Assembly (NCBI GenBank): GCA_037447605.1
Contig: CM074821.1
Location: 1-64,000 of the forward strand
Source of the DNA: Zygnema circumcarinatum
Lineage: Eukaryota > Streptophyta > Zygnematophyceae > Zygnematales > Zygnemataceae
Direction: 5' to 3'
DNA: 64,000 nt
Shown here: in pieces, positions 1-11,600 of the stretch
Numbering within the stretch: position 1 is the stretch's first letter
Layout of the letters: every line of letters begins with the position of its first letter
Made by a program: the position numbers and the translations under genes
Notes under the pieces: model-generated
The model's input: the letters and a program-made list of their open reading frames with translations, nothing else
What the model was told of the DNA's origin: nothing
Databases searched by the model: none

Positions 1-845
1 TAAAATTTAAAAATTAAAATTAAAAATTAAAAACCTAAAAACTAAAAATTAAAATTAAAAATTAAAAATTAAAAATTAAAAACCTAAAACCCTAAAATTA
101 AAAATTAAAAATTAAAAATTAAAAATTAAAAACTCAAAAATTTAAAAATCAAAAATTAAAAATTAAAAATTAAAAACCTTTAATCTAAAACCCTAAAAAT
201 CTGAAAAATTAAAAATTAAAAATTAAAAATTAAAAATTAAAAATTAAAAATTAAAAATTAAAAATTTAATAACTTAAAAATTAAAATTAAAAATTAAAAA
301 TTAAAAATTAAAAGTTAAAAATTAAAATTAAAAATTAAAAATTAAAAATTAAAAATTAAAAATTAAAAATTAAAAATTAAAAATTAAAAATTAAAAATTA
401 AAAATTAAAAATTTAAAACTTAAAAATTAAAAATCTAAAAATTAAAATTAAAAATTAAAAATTAAAAATTAAAAACCCTAAAAAACCTAAAAATTAAAAA
501 TTAAAAACTTAAAAATTAAAAATTAAAAATTAAAAATTAAAAATTAAAAATTTAAGAATTAGAAGCATGGAATCTAAAAATTAAAATTAAAATTAAAAAT
601 TAAAAACCTAAAAATTAAAAATTAAAAATTAAAAATCAAAAATTAAAAATTAAAAATTAAAAATTAAAAATTTAAAAATTAAAAATTAAAAATTAAAAAT
701 TAAAAATTAAAAACTTAAAAATCAAAAATTAAAAATTAAAAATTAAAAATTTAAAAATCAAAAACTTAAAAATTAAAAATTTAAAACTAAAACCTTTAAC
801 CTAAAAACCTAAAAATTAAAAACCTAAAAATCAAAAAACCTAAAA
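1..845. repeat. AT-rich TTAAAAA satellite with telomere-like variants
   Basis: The first 845 bases are an almost pure tandem array of TTAAAAA (7 nt) with TTAAAA (6 nt) variants. Scattered within it are units such as CCTAAAA, AACCCTAAAA and CCTAAAACCCTAAAA. The latter resemble the C-rich strand of plant (CCCTAAA) or Chlamydomonas-type (CCCTAAAA) telomere repeats and run in the direction expected for a left chromosome end. No gene is present. It may be a degenerate subtelomere or simply an AT satellite. Confidence 0.8.
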
Positions 846-1229
846 TCCTTATAAAATCTCAAAAAATCATATGGTCCATATCAGTTCAAAATCCTTCATA
901 ACCCACAACGCATGATACGAATACTTCTGGCGAACACGATTTGACAGCCAATATGATGCTCCGAGTTTTCAATACCATCCTTCAAAAGCACAAGCAAACC
1001 TTACTGGTTTGAAAGTAAAAAATCGAAATCTAAAAAAAAAAACACAAAAATTGGATGTCAGTAAAAATATGAACTTCGAACGATCATCTGCTAATGTTAT
1101 ATGCACCTCATGAGGCGTGCGAAAATCTTCCTGATAATCCCGACCTGAGGTTGGTAGGGCCCCAGACTGCAGACAGGCCAAAGCAAAGCCCGCAACGCCC
1201 TTGAAGAGTTGAAGCGCAAGCTTTGTCCA
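846..1229. other. Spacer downstream of OAT
   Basis: This stretch lies between the AT satellite and the OAT stop codon. I see no exon-like reading frame in it. It presumably holds the OAT 3' untranslated region, read leftward. Confidence 0.5.
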
Positions 1230-4200
1230 CTAGTGGGCGCCCTTCACCCTCCCGCAGCGGTCGCAGGGAGCGGGCTGGGGAGCCGGCCCGCGGCCCGCCG
1301 CCTGCCGGACGAGGCCCGCCATGTCGTGTTCAAGCACCGCCTGCAAGGCGTCGGCTGCATCCTTCAAGTTCTGAGAGCTGCATAACGGGATCAGTTCAAA
1401 ACCAAGTCAGTGTTGAAGTCTCTTCGCTCGACGCTCTCACTGTCTCCCCCATCGTTTGCCTGCTGCAGGCTATTAGTGAGAACGAGACATGCGACAAAGA
1501 CCCCGTTACACTGAAATGGATACAAAATTCATCCAAAAAAACAAGAGGAAAACAGACGAAGGTAGATTCACACCACAACTGTATCTACAACATCCTCTTC
1601 AAAAATAAAAAAAGAGGGTAGCTAATTTGCCAACAACGCTGAGCGATCGACTTCAACACAAGTCAAGTACTTGAGCAGATTCATGAACGCAGACTACTTT
1701 GTTTTACGATACAGGAAAAAAACGTTACTTGAGGTTGGCTCTCACACAGATAAATTCATTGGTTACCTTTCCGGTTATGCTCTAACCTGTCAGGTCTCAA
1801 CTTTAAAACGTCAGGCTCCTTCCAGACCCTCAACCTCCTCAGGCAAAAGCCTACGTCACTTGTGGATAGGGTTGAACTAAAAACAGATTCAGGATTATGA
1901 ACAAAGTGACACATCTGGGGGAACGGACCTTATGGTAAGAGGCGGCGCCAATCGAATGATCGTGTTGTGGGTCGGCTTTGCAAGGATGCCTCGCTCTTTC
2001 AGGCCGAGACAGACGTCATACGCCGTCACTCCACCCTCCAATCCGGTGGGATCCATTTCCACTGCCATGAGCAGGCCGCGCCCTCTCACATGCCGGATGT
2101 AGTTTGGAAACTTTTGCTGAACTCGCAGCAGATGCGAACGGAGCTCTTCCCCGAGCTTGGCCGCCCTGAAGAAGCAGCATAGCCAAGCCACAACCTCCTC
2201 AGCAGGTTCTTGCTCACCGTGCCCAGGGTTGCAGCGTCAGCTGCCCACCTTGAGCTGGCCAATTGACCGAAACAAATTGCCAGAGGAAGAAAACATCAGC
2301 CCAGAGTTTATTGCAAGGAGCGTGTTTCTACGCACCTCTCTGCAAGGCCCTCCTCCGCCACCACTTCAAGAGCTGCTGTGCCAACAGCACAGGCCAGCGG
2401 GTTACCTCCGAACGTGCTGCGACAAACGCAGGCCAGTCAGATATTCATCTTCCAAAAAGGCTGCTCTCCCAGTGACAGATTCCGCCTCCCGCGCCCGCAA
2501 CAGCCTTTCATCGAGACAGCCGGCCAAGGCCGCCTCTCACCTGCCATGCGTGCCGGGGCCAAAGCAGCCCATCACGTCCTCATCGGCCAGCACGGCGCTC
2601 ACGGGCAGCACCCCCGCGCCCAGGGCCTTCCCTAATATCTGCGCACCCATGCCGCTACAGCAGCAGGACAGGGGTCAGGGTTTCAGGATCACTCACATGT
2701 TCACAAGTTACATGCGAGGCCACCCTGACGTGCAGAGCTCCATACGCACCAACCAATGCATGACCAGTAACGAAGATGAGCCAGAAATGGCACGTACTAT
2801 ATGCCTTCTCTAATAGAGCAGGACGAAGAGTCTCGTGAAGAAAGGATGCTACTGTGGTTGTGTTGGCCACTTAGATTGCTAAAAGTGAAGAACAATGCCC
2901 AGATTTTGGGCAATAAACTTTATCATATCTAATGTCCAATGTCAAGTAAAATCCTAATTTCAACAGAAAGAGAAAAACTGATCAAAACGGAGGTCATATA
3001 CTGTATATAATGATGAACAAATCCCGTCCAAGTTTGACATCACATACCACAACGTCAGGTCGCACTCCCTCCCAATCGCAAGCGAGAAGGCGCCCTGTCC
3101 GTGCAATGCCTGTCTGTATCTCATCTGCAATCATCAAGACATTGTGCTCTGAGCATAGCTCGCGCACAGCCTTCAAGTACCCGGCTGGAGGAATGATGAC
3201 CTGCGATGAAGCAATACCACCATTTACAATCAGACATCTAAAGTGTCTGAGTTCTTAAATGTGATGGCATTCCGCTACAAAATGTTAGCCTGATTGTTGG
3301 CGAAAGTATCTCCGAAGGGAAGGTATATACAAGCAGGACAGCACAAGCGCCTTTGTAAAACTGCAGGCAGCTTATCGGATGTAGTTTTGCTTTGCATTGC
3401 TCAAGGACGCAATCAACATTCGCAGGTGTGATTCAGCTGCTGCTCAAAGGACTAACTGCTAACTTTCTGACACTGGAGATTACACGGTGACCATCATTGA
3501 GGAAAAGCGAGCTGCAATCCGCCATAACAGTGCATGTTGCAATGGCGGAGTAACCTCACCCCAGCCTCGCCTTGAATAGGCTCAAACAGAAATGCGGCTA
3601 CGCGAGGTCCGTGATCTGCAGCCCATCAGAAGGTACCCCCCTGTTACCCTGCTGTCATCTTCAGGATGCAAGCTGTTGCTATTGGTTTGGAGGGCGAAAA
3701 ACGGCGACCAAAGTGCTGAACAGAACACTGCAAGGTTTCCGATCTTGAAATGGTAGACGAATTTCCAATGCAATCCAAACTTCTTAACCGCAGATTTGCG
3801 GAAATTTTCCAGCCCAAGCACTATCCCAATGTCCGATCAAAGGTGGCCTTTTTAGCCAACATGGGATTCTACAACAGAAGGCCCAAAAGCGACATTGTGA
3901 AAGTGGCCAATCTGCACAGGCTTGTTTGAGCTTTTCACGTTGGATACTTCCCGGTTGGATGACGTATGTCCACGAGCACAGTTACAAGTCCGAGGCAATA
4001 CGCATACGCATATACTATGAAATGAGATGCAGGGCTGCTTCGTCACCTTGCAGCACCTTCTGGAGCGCTTCAAGATCTCCAAAGTCAACCTTCGCCTGAT
4101 TGGGCAGCAGTGGCCAAAAGCCGCGTGTTGCTTCGTTATCACAGCTCATGGAGATGGCAGCCATTGTGCGGCCATGAAAGCAGCCACAGCAAGATACGAT

Positions 4201-5955
4201 AATTGCCTGCGATTGCATAAAATCCCAAAACTCGGGTGAATACACTCCCTAAGGCTTTGGTCATATCTCTCTACGGTGAAACTACCTCCCGAATGGGATC
4301 TCATTGTCATCAGCCAGTCGCAGCATTCCTGCCCGTCCTACCATCAAGATTGTCGCCAAGTTTCTTCTCGTTGTGAAACTCCTACTAAACCCTTCATGTT
4401 GTTTTTGCTGCCAACTGAAGGTCGCTGACAGATAACCACCTTCTTATGCGACCTATACCACTTTCCTGTTTTTCAAGCTGCTTCCTGGCTAAAGGCAATT
4501 CGCTTTCTTGGGAGATGGGGGGAGAGGGGAAGGAAAAGTGGCAGACGGAGAGGGAGGAGGCTCAGAAAGAGCTGGGCAACATCTGTCGCTCGAGCTAGCC
4601 ATGAGCAAGAAGCCACAGATGAGTAAGATGGACATGGACGAGCATGGGCACAGATAGAACAGGAAAAGTCGGAGCAGACGAGTTCAATAGTTGAAAATTA
4701 TCTCTTGAATAGAAAAACCTTGCCGAATTTGAGCTCAGCTCACCTATCCGAGTCTTTGAGAAAAACTGTTTCTTGCTTTCTTCAAATTGAAAGAGGGTTT
4801 AAACATATCGCGTTTCTGCAAGTGCGCCAAGGCAAGAAGGACAACTGGCTTAAGCGCATACCTCGTCCTTGGAAATGCCCTTCTTTTCATATCCCCACTT
4901 TCTTGCCAATTTGATCGCTGTTTCAACTCCCTCTGCACCGGTGTTCATCGGCAGCATCATGTCGTACCCAAACATCTCCGTCAGCGTCTTTGCAAACACA
5001 GGCAACTTGTCGTTGTAGAAAGCGCGTGAGGTGAGAGCGACCCGCTGCGCTTGGTCTACGAGGGCCTCGATGATCTTGGGATGGCCGTGTCCCTGGCATC
5101 TCCCGCGACACCAAAACGTCCAGTTCAGGAGTGCGGGGCTGCTTGATGCGACTCGACGTCAGATTCAGCTCCAGGCAGGATGGCGAGGTTCATTCAAGCG
5201 GACCATTGCTTGCGTAGAGGGCAAGGGATTTCAAGGAAAAAAAAAAAAAAACAAGTGCCTTCGTGCTAGCTGGCAGCATGCGGTACCATAAAGCGCTACC
5301 TCCCATCGTACACGCAATACAGCAAGAACTCCTTGACCAACGACGCTATCACCTTCTGGTTGAGCGTAAGCTTATACGTCTCATAACTAAAATTCTGAAC
5401 AGAACTGGCAAATTGCCAGGCAGAGAAGCCGACCTGATTGACGGCCGAGTAAGCGCTCAAGAAGTCGAGATAATGACGGCCTTCAGGATCCCACACATTG
5501 ACACCCTTGGCGCGAGCATACACCACCGGCAGCGGATGGTAGCTGCACAACCGCTCCGTCACGCATATCCATTCAGCATGCGCTCGTCAAGCATATTCTT
5601 CAAGAGACGGCTTTTCACTCAGTCTACTAAGGTGGGCGGACCAACCAATGTGAGGATTACCGAAACATTGGTTACGTCTACAGCAGAGTAATACGAAAAA
5701 CGGAAAGAAGAATTTTTGAGAGTCAGAAAAACGATTCATGCTGAGAGAAAGCAGCTCCAGCCGCGGGGGAGGACAGCGAGCGCACTTGTGCGCGCTGTGG
5801 CGCGCCTCGAGCTCCATCAGCTCGGCGCTCGCCAGCGGGCCCGCGTCGCGGCTCTCCGCCGCCGCCGCGCCGCCGTGCACGGCCGACCGGTACGCGCGCC
5901 ACCCCGCCCGCGCCGCGCTCGCCCCCGCCCTCGCCCTCGTCATGGCCATGGCCAT
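1230..5955 (-). CDS. OAT: Ornithine aminotransferase, mitochondrial (10 exons)
   Basis: Ornithine delta-aminotransferase (EC 2.6.1.13) is a PLP enzyme that converts ornithine and 2-oxoglutarate to glutamate semialdehyde and glutamate. Exons in coding order: 5955-5786, 5542-5434, 5092-4862, 4206-4047, 3615-3560, 3200-3048, 2638-2541, 2416-2336, 2165-1929, 1377-1230. All phases agree and total about 480 residues, the normal family length. Family landmarks are [59 protein letters not shown], the PLP-lysine segment LGKALGAG, and STFGGNPLA. The arginine- and alanine-rich start looks like a mitochondrial presequence. ATGs at 5955, 5949 and 5943 are in frame, so the start could be 12 bases shorter. 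It shares a 384-bp divergent promoter with the cyclophilin gene. Confidence 0.95.
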
Positions 5956-6058
5956 GGCCGCCGTTCTGATGAGCGAGGGAGGGAGAGAGGGAGAGAGGGA
6001 GAGAGGGAAGGGAAGGCTTCTGCCGGGCAGAGCAGGGAAGGGACGAGACTGGGCGCTA

Positions 6059-6089
<31 letters not shown>

Positions 6090-6339
6090 GTTGGCGCCCG
6101 TCTACGTCCCTTTGTCCGTCCGTCCCTCACTCGCTCCCTCCCTGGCGGCGCCATCCGCGTGCGCGCCGTTGGAGTCGCTTCGCGTGTTTGTGTTTGTGTT
6201 TGGGTCTCCTGCTGACGTGGCTGCAATCCACAATCCGCTCCGCTGCCAGGTGGCGCGCCGCTGCCACGTCGGCGGGGGCCGGCGCCGAGGCGGGACGGGG
6301 AGGGCGCGGGCGTGGAGGAGCGTCCTGCCGCGTGGCGCC
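5956..6339. promoter_or_regulatory. Divergent promoter, OAT / CYP28
   Basis: The two genes are read away from each other from this 384-bp interval. It carries GAGAGG-type purine runs (about 5976-6010) and a GGGCGA hexamer array of about five units (about 6060-6090). No TATA box is obvious. The promoter role is inferred from gene orientation. Confidence 0.55.
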
Positions 6340-8085
6340 ATGGCTGCGACGGCGGCTCTCTCGTGCGGCCACGCGGCTGCGCGCCTCGCGGGCCTCCCCA
6401 ATGGCGCCTGCCCGCCGGCCCCCGCCCGCCTCGCGTGCAGCCGCCGGCGGGCGGCGCCAGCGTGCCGCGCGCAGGCGCGGGCGGAGGCGGAGGAGGAGGC
6501 AGAGCGGCGGAGCTGGGGGAGGAGAGCGCTGCTGGGCGCTGCGGCGGCCGTGGGGGGGCCCGCGCTCCTGGTAGGGTTGGAGGCGGAGGCGAAGGCGGAG
6601 GAGGCGAGCGAGCCGGTCATCACGGACCGCGTGTTCCTGGACTTCAGCCTCTGCCCCACGGCGGCGCGCCTCGAGCGCACGCTCGGCGACTCGAGCCTCA
6701 TCTGCGAACAGGGGGAGCCCATGGGCCGTGTCGCCATTGGCCTCTATGGAAGACAGGTACCTCGCACGGTCGCCAACTTCAAAGCTATGGTCACGGGAGA
6801 GGCGGGGTCATCCTACAAGGGCACCACCATCCACAAGATTCTGCAGGGGCAGTACATGGTGGCGGGGAGGCAGGGCGCGCTCGACAGGGGGGAGGTAGAG
6901 CCGCCCAAGCACTTGGAGCGCAACACGGAGACTGTGAATGCGACCTCGTTCCTGCTGCGCCACAGCAGGCCCGGGACGGTCTCCCTTTGCCTCGGAGCCA
7001 ACGATGACGATGATGATCGCAAGCTCAGTTCCGACTATCGGAATGTTGAGTTCCTCATAACCACAGGTCTGAACTCTTCGCATTGTTGAATGTGCATCGT
7101 CCGAGTAATGTCCACACTCGCTTTTTTCAAATGATGAATTGCAGGAAGCTGCTTCGAGGTGATCATTTCTTTAGAAAAAAAACTCTGAGCGTTGACTTAT
7201 ATGTGTTTCGTGCATTTCTTAGAATCTTACGGGGCATAAGTTTAATGTTTCAGAAGTTCAACGTTCATGTCAAGGTTCCTCAATGTGTCTTGTTGGACTT
7301 GAAGCCAGCGTATCTGAAGCGTAGCTGAAGCTGTCGAATTGATTTACAGCTTTCTGGAGGCCTGTGCAGAAGGTTGTCTGGATGAGTCTGTGAAGCAGTC
7401 CCTTGCCGCTCATGATAGGGTTTTTAACCTAAAGTCAAATACTAAAACTTTCACTAACCAGCATGTAGTTCCTAAAAGGAAACTAATCATGCAGCTGAAA
7501 GTTTAATTAATTTGTTTGTGAAGCAGTCCCTTTTACGTTTGTGTGGGATTGCTTGCTTTTGTTGCAGGTCCAGGACCCGCTCCACAACTGGATAATGGCA
7601 ATATTGTGTTTGGGAAAGTTTTGGAAGGTACATTCATTCTGCCACTGTCCGTCTGTCCGAGGATGAGGAGAGACATGTTGCTCGGTTGTGTGACAAGAAA
7701 AAAAGTAATATATAAAAAAGCGGTACATTTTTTTGTTGGAAAGGTCCACTCTAGTAAGGAATGCCTCGAGGTTTGATAACCTGACTGGAATAGAGCGGAA
7801 TTCGACAAGAATAGATGCTGTCGTTTGACAGTGTTTGGAGAGGCATGCTTGTTTACTTAGTGTTCAGGCGGAGTGGTTGGGATGGCTGGTTCTCCACGCT
7901 CCTGTTGTTTAGGAATGGACGTGATATCTGCCATCGCATCGGTGCCGACGTACAGACCCAGTGAGCGCATTCGTCAGTTCAACGAGTTCGCGGAATTTCT
8001 GGGTGACGATCGGGCCTCCAAGGGACGAAGTGTTTGGAATCGGCCGCTCAAGTCTGTTGTGATCAGGGATTGCGGCTTACTTTAA
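6340..8085 (+). CDS. CYP28: CYP28-type cyclophilin, thylakoid lumen (3 exons)
   Basis: This is a divergent cyclophilin-type peptidyl-prolyl isomerase domain most like Arabidopsis CYP28. Exons 6340-7066, 7568-7627 and 7913-8085 join in phase to give 319 residues. The first 70 or so residues are rich in Ala and Arg, like a chloroplast transit peptide. Then RRALLGAAAAVGGPALLVGL, following a twin arginine, fits a lumen-targeting signal. The mature part has VFLDFSLCPTAARLERTLGD, the isomerase segment GRVAIGLYGRQVPRTVANFK, HKILQGQYMVAGRQG, and DNGNIVFGKVLEG in exon 2. Several catalytic residues of classical cyclophilins are altered, as in CYP28 relatives, so activity is uncertain. A run of five Asp lies near residue 220. 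The start is the ATG in GCGCCATGG at 6340. Confidence 0.88.
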
Positions 8086-8633
8086 AAAATGTTCAATCTT
8101 CCGCAGAAGCACCTTTTCATTCCGAGTTACGAGGGTTTTAGGGTGCCTCACTCCTGTACAAACAGGTTTAATAAAGTTGCCTATACAGGAGCTTTATGAA
8201 ATCTTTTTCTTTAGTGTATTTTTCGAATTGTATCTCAGCATAAACCTTTTTCTTCACCAACTTGCGCCCGTGTCCCTATTTGTTCATATTTTCAAAGTCA
8301 GTAGATATGTACATCAGCAGGCCGCTTATCCTGGCTGAAATGTAAGTGTGATCCGCTGAGTCCCTTAAGATGTTGTTATCCTACTCATGTTTCAACATTG
8401 CACTCAATTGAATTCACTGTTCACCACTCGCCACAATTGCGCAATCAACTTGTCATGGAAGCGTTATGGAAAGCAAAGTGCGCTTCCTGAAAAAGTTGTT
8501 TGATGCAGATCATGGCCCGGGCCAGCCTTGGATACGTTGCCTTGCGTGCACAATACCCTGCACGATTGCTGGAACCAATGCGACTGCGATTGCGTGGTGC
8601 CACTAAGCACAGTCGAGAGTTCTGCCCCAAGCT
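8086..8633. other. Convergent spacer, CYP28 and CAP-G 3' ends
   Basis: These 548 bases lie between two facing stop codons. They hold 3' untranslated sequence for both genes; no additional gene is visible. Confidence 0.6.
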
Positions 8634-11600
8634 TTAGCATCGGACATTCTCTTGTAGCGGCCGTCGAGAAAGGCTCCCTCCCTTCTTGGCTTTTGCCAGT
8701 CGGAGACTGCGTTTATTGAGAGGCGCAGCATTCCTGGACGAGTCGCTCCCACCGCTTGAATCCGAGCCCGCACACGCCGTCGATGATAAAGTGGCCTTTG
8801 ACGACTCCATTTGCTCTCGATGTTTGCCCTCCTCAGACTTCTCTGCTGGCAGGCTTTGTTCACCCAGCGTTGCAGGATGGAGCGTCACTGGCGCTGGCGA
8901 ACCATAGCTGGTCATGTTCCTTGTTACAGAATCATCCACCTCTTTGAAGTTCCTACAGGGATGAAAATGAGCACCCTCCTTCGCATTAATGGTCTGCTTA
9001 TTCTTTACAGGCGTCGCCTCATCTTCCCCTTGATGGCCGCCAAGGTCAGAAAAGTAGCTCTCACAGATTTGCCCGCTCGCCACTGTAGGCTGACGCTCTT
9101 CAGCATGGTCAACCACATGCCTCACACATGTTTGCTGCCTTGTTTTGCCATTTTCTATGGGGTCTTGCCCCCTCACGAATGTACCATGGACATCCTCCCC
9201 TTCAGTTGTTGACTCACTCAAGTCTCGACTTAAGGCTTGTTGCCTTCTTGCTGCAGACTTTCGTTCAAGTCTCGAAGTTGATGCTCTGACTTTCGTAGCC
9301 GTCAATATTGCTTCTTCGGCTGGCTTTCTGCTTTTTGCTGTCCTTCGAAGAGCCGTTCTTTCAGCCATTCCATCGCTCGAATCCCAGACTCGGGATTCCG
9401 TCCCCTGCTTATTCACTCTCCTTGAAGGGTTCGCCTTGGTTGGCTTGGTTAACTTAGCCCTGCCCCTGTTGACTCTTGCCTTGCCATCGCGTGATTCTCC
9501 ACAAGAAGAGTCGTTGTCAGACGGCGTCGAAGATACCGTCGCTGCCACCTGTGAGGTAGGGCTGCTTCCAACCTCCTCGCCGGAGCTGGCTGAGTCCACC
9601 TCTGGTTCGGCCTTGGCCGTGCTCCTGCCAGTAGGCCGCGCATGTGATGGTTCCGGAATCTGCATTCTTCGCGCTACGATAATCGTTCCGTACGCAAAAT
9701 AGACGACAAGCAAATAGCCCGGCATCCCTCAGCAGCCCGTGGTTACCAGAGGATCCAACAACACAATGTGCATAGGAAAGAATACAAAAGCAGGAGTCCT
9801 TCGTCAACAATAGAATCATGCCAGACTTTCTCAGGCCATATCTGGTACACTTGTGTAAGGAGACGCTTTGCATGATATAATGGCTACAGCTGGCAAAAGC
9901 AACCAGACGTACTCAATGCGTTCTATCATATCAGCACCTTTGAACTTGTGATACATTCCGACCAATCCTATTTCCACTCATCCGCTTGCTGTAGGTATGA
10001 TCTTTCTACTTCAAAATCTTGCATCTTCTCTGAATAACCAATTGTCATTCCAAGTTCCTAGAAAAACTCGAAAATGTCAAACCTAGTGCATCCACAAGGA
10101 AATACACCCACGGCGATAGTCATGAACTGACCATTTCTTTCTTGGTCTGACATCTGATTGAGGCTTCCCCCAAAGCATTCTTTTCCAGAAAGAATATATC
10201 AAACGCATAGTCTACTGGAGCAGAGCATTAAGGTAAAGCCAACACACGAACCTATATGGAAGATCTGAAAGTTTAGGCACCGCCTAGTTCTTCTCAAGAG
10301 GGCACGCACCTAGGCTCCAATCACGACCTACCGCAGCATTTCAACCGAGCCTCAGCCGGTGATTATGATCGCCTTTCGAGTTTCACCGATGGCATAAGAA
10401 AAGCGCCAATAGCATACATTCGAATCCGTCGACTAATCCGTCAACTATGAGGAGGTCATTGACCTCTTCAACACAAAACTCATATGTCATTTATGTCCAC
10501 CTTGCCTGAAAAAATCGGCAGTCAGCTACCTACTCACCACGTTCCCTTGCCTCACCTGCTTTTGTACTTTTCGAGGCAGTGTTAGTGTCGCCTGCGGCTT
10601 CAAACGATCTGTCCACTTGCTCCGGCGAGAGGCTTTCAAGTCTTTCTGCAAGATCTAGCAATGCCCATAGATTAGTAAGATCTCGTTATTGCGAATATGG
10701 GATATCCCCTGGAGTGTGTTTAATCACTTGAGAGTTGACTAGAACAGCTAGAACACGAGGAACGAGTGGTCGAGAGAAGGCTATCCACGCCATGGTAACG
10801 AATGCAAAAGGGTCTAAGTGGGCACACGGTCCATTCTTCAAAGCCATCGATCACGTCACATTTTCAACTAATAGCCTAACACTTAGATGGTGATCTACAG
10901 CATTTGCAAGATTGAGCCATCAAGTTTGGGTATGTTTTCTTAAGGGCTTACCGATCAAAGAATGAATTTGTCCTTCGGAAAGAGGATTCATTGGCGACGA
11001 GTCGAGTGACTTTATCTGTGCAGTTAGCAACCTGAGATCTTTCAGAATGGAGACTTCTCTAGCCATAGCTGCCTCGATCCTGCCATAACCATTGCCAAGA
11101 AGAAACAATCGCTGATGTGCTGTTAGCTTGACAGATTTGGTACTCGAGAAGCTTCAATATGCTTTTATCAGACGACAACGTTGACACAAACCAACAGGCT
11201 AACTGAAAGGTATTGTGACAAAGATCCACACTTGAGAGGAATTCCACTAGCATTCCATTGATGGTGGAATGGGACGTGCTAGCAAGTGCTCACAAGATTC
11301 CGGTAGAGTTAACGCGTGCAGTGCAGGTCACTCACAGCACAGATTCACAGAAATTATAGAAAAAGCATCAAAATCTATACTGCATTACGACATTCCATGC
11401 ACTCTAGAAGTGTGCCATACACAATGGAGAGCTTACTGCGGAAGCAGGTATAGCAGGCTTTTCACGCCGTGCTGCGTGAGCTGCGGCAGCTGGAGGCTCG
11501 CCAGCGCGCGACACGTCAGCAGCCTGTACCCCCTCGCGGCCGCAGACCGTTGGCTTCGCCAGCGGAGCACCTGCACGCGCCAAGAGAAGGGCTAATGACG

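Noticed and set aside
5716-6339. Extension of the CYP28 frame upstream of its ATG
   Set aside because: The frame is open by chance through the OAT first exon on the other strand. The ATG at 6340 starts a proper transit peptide.
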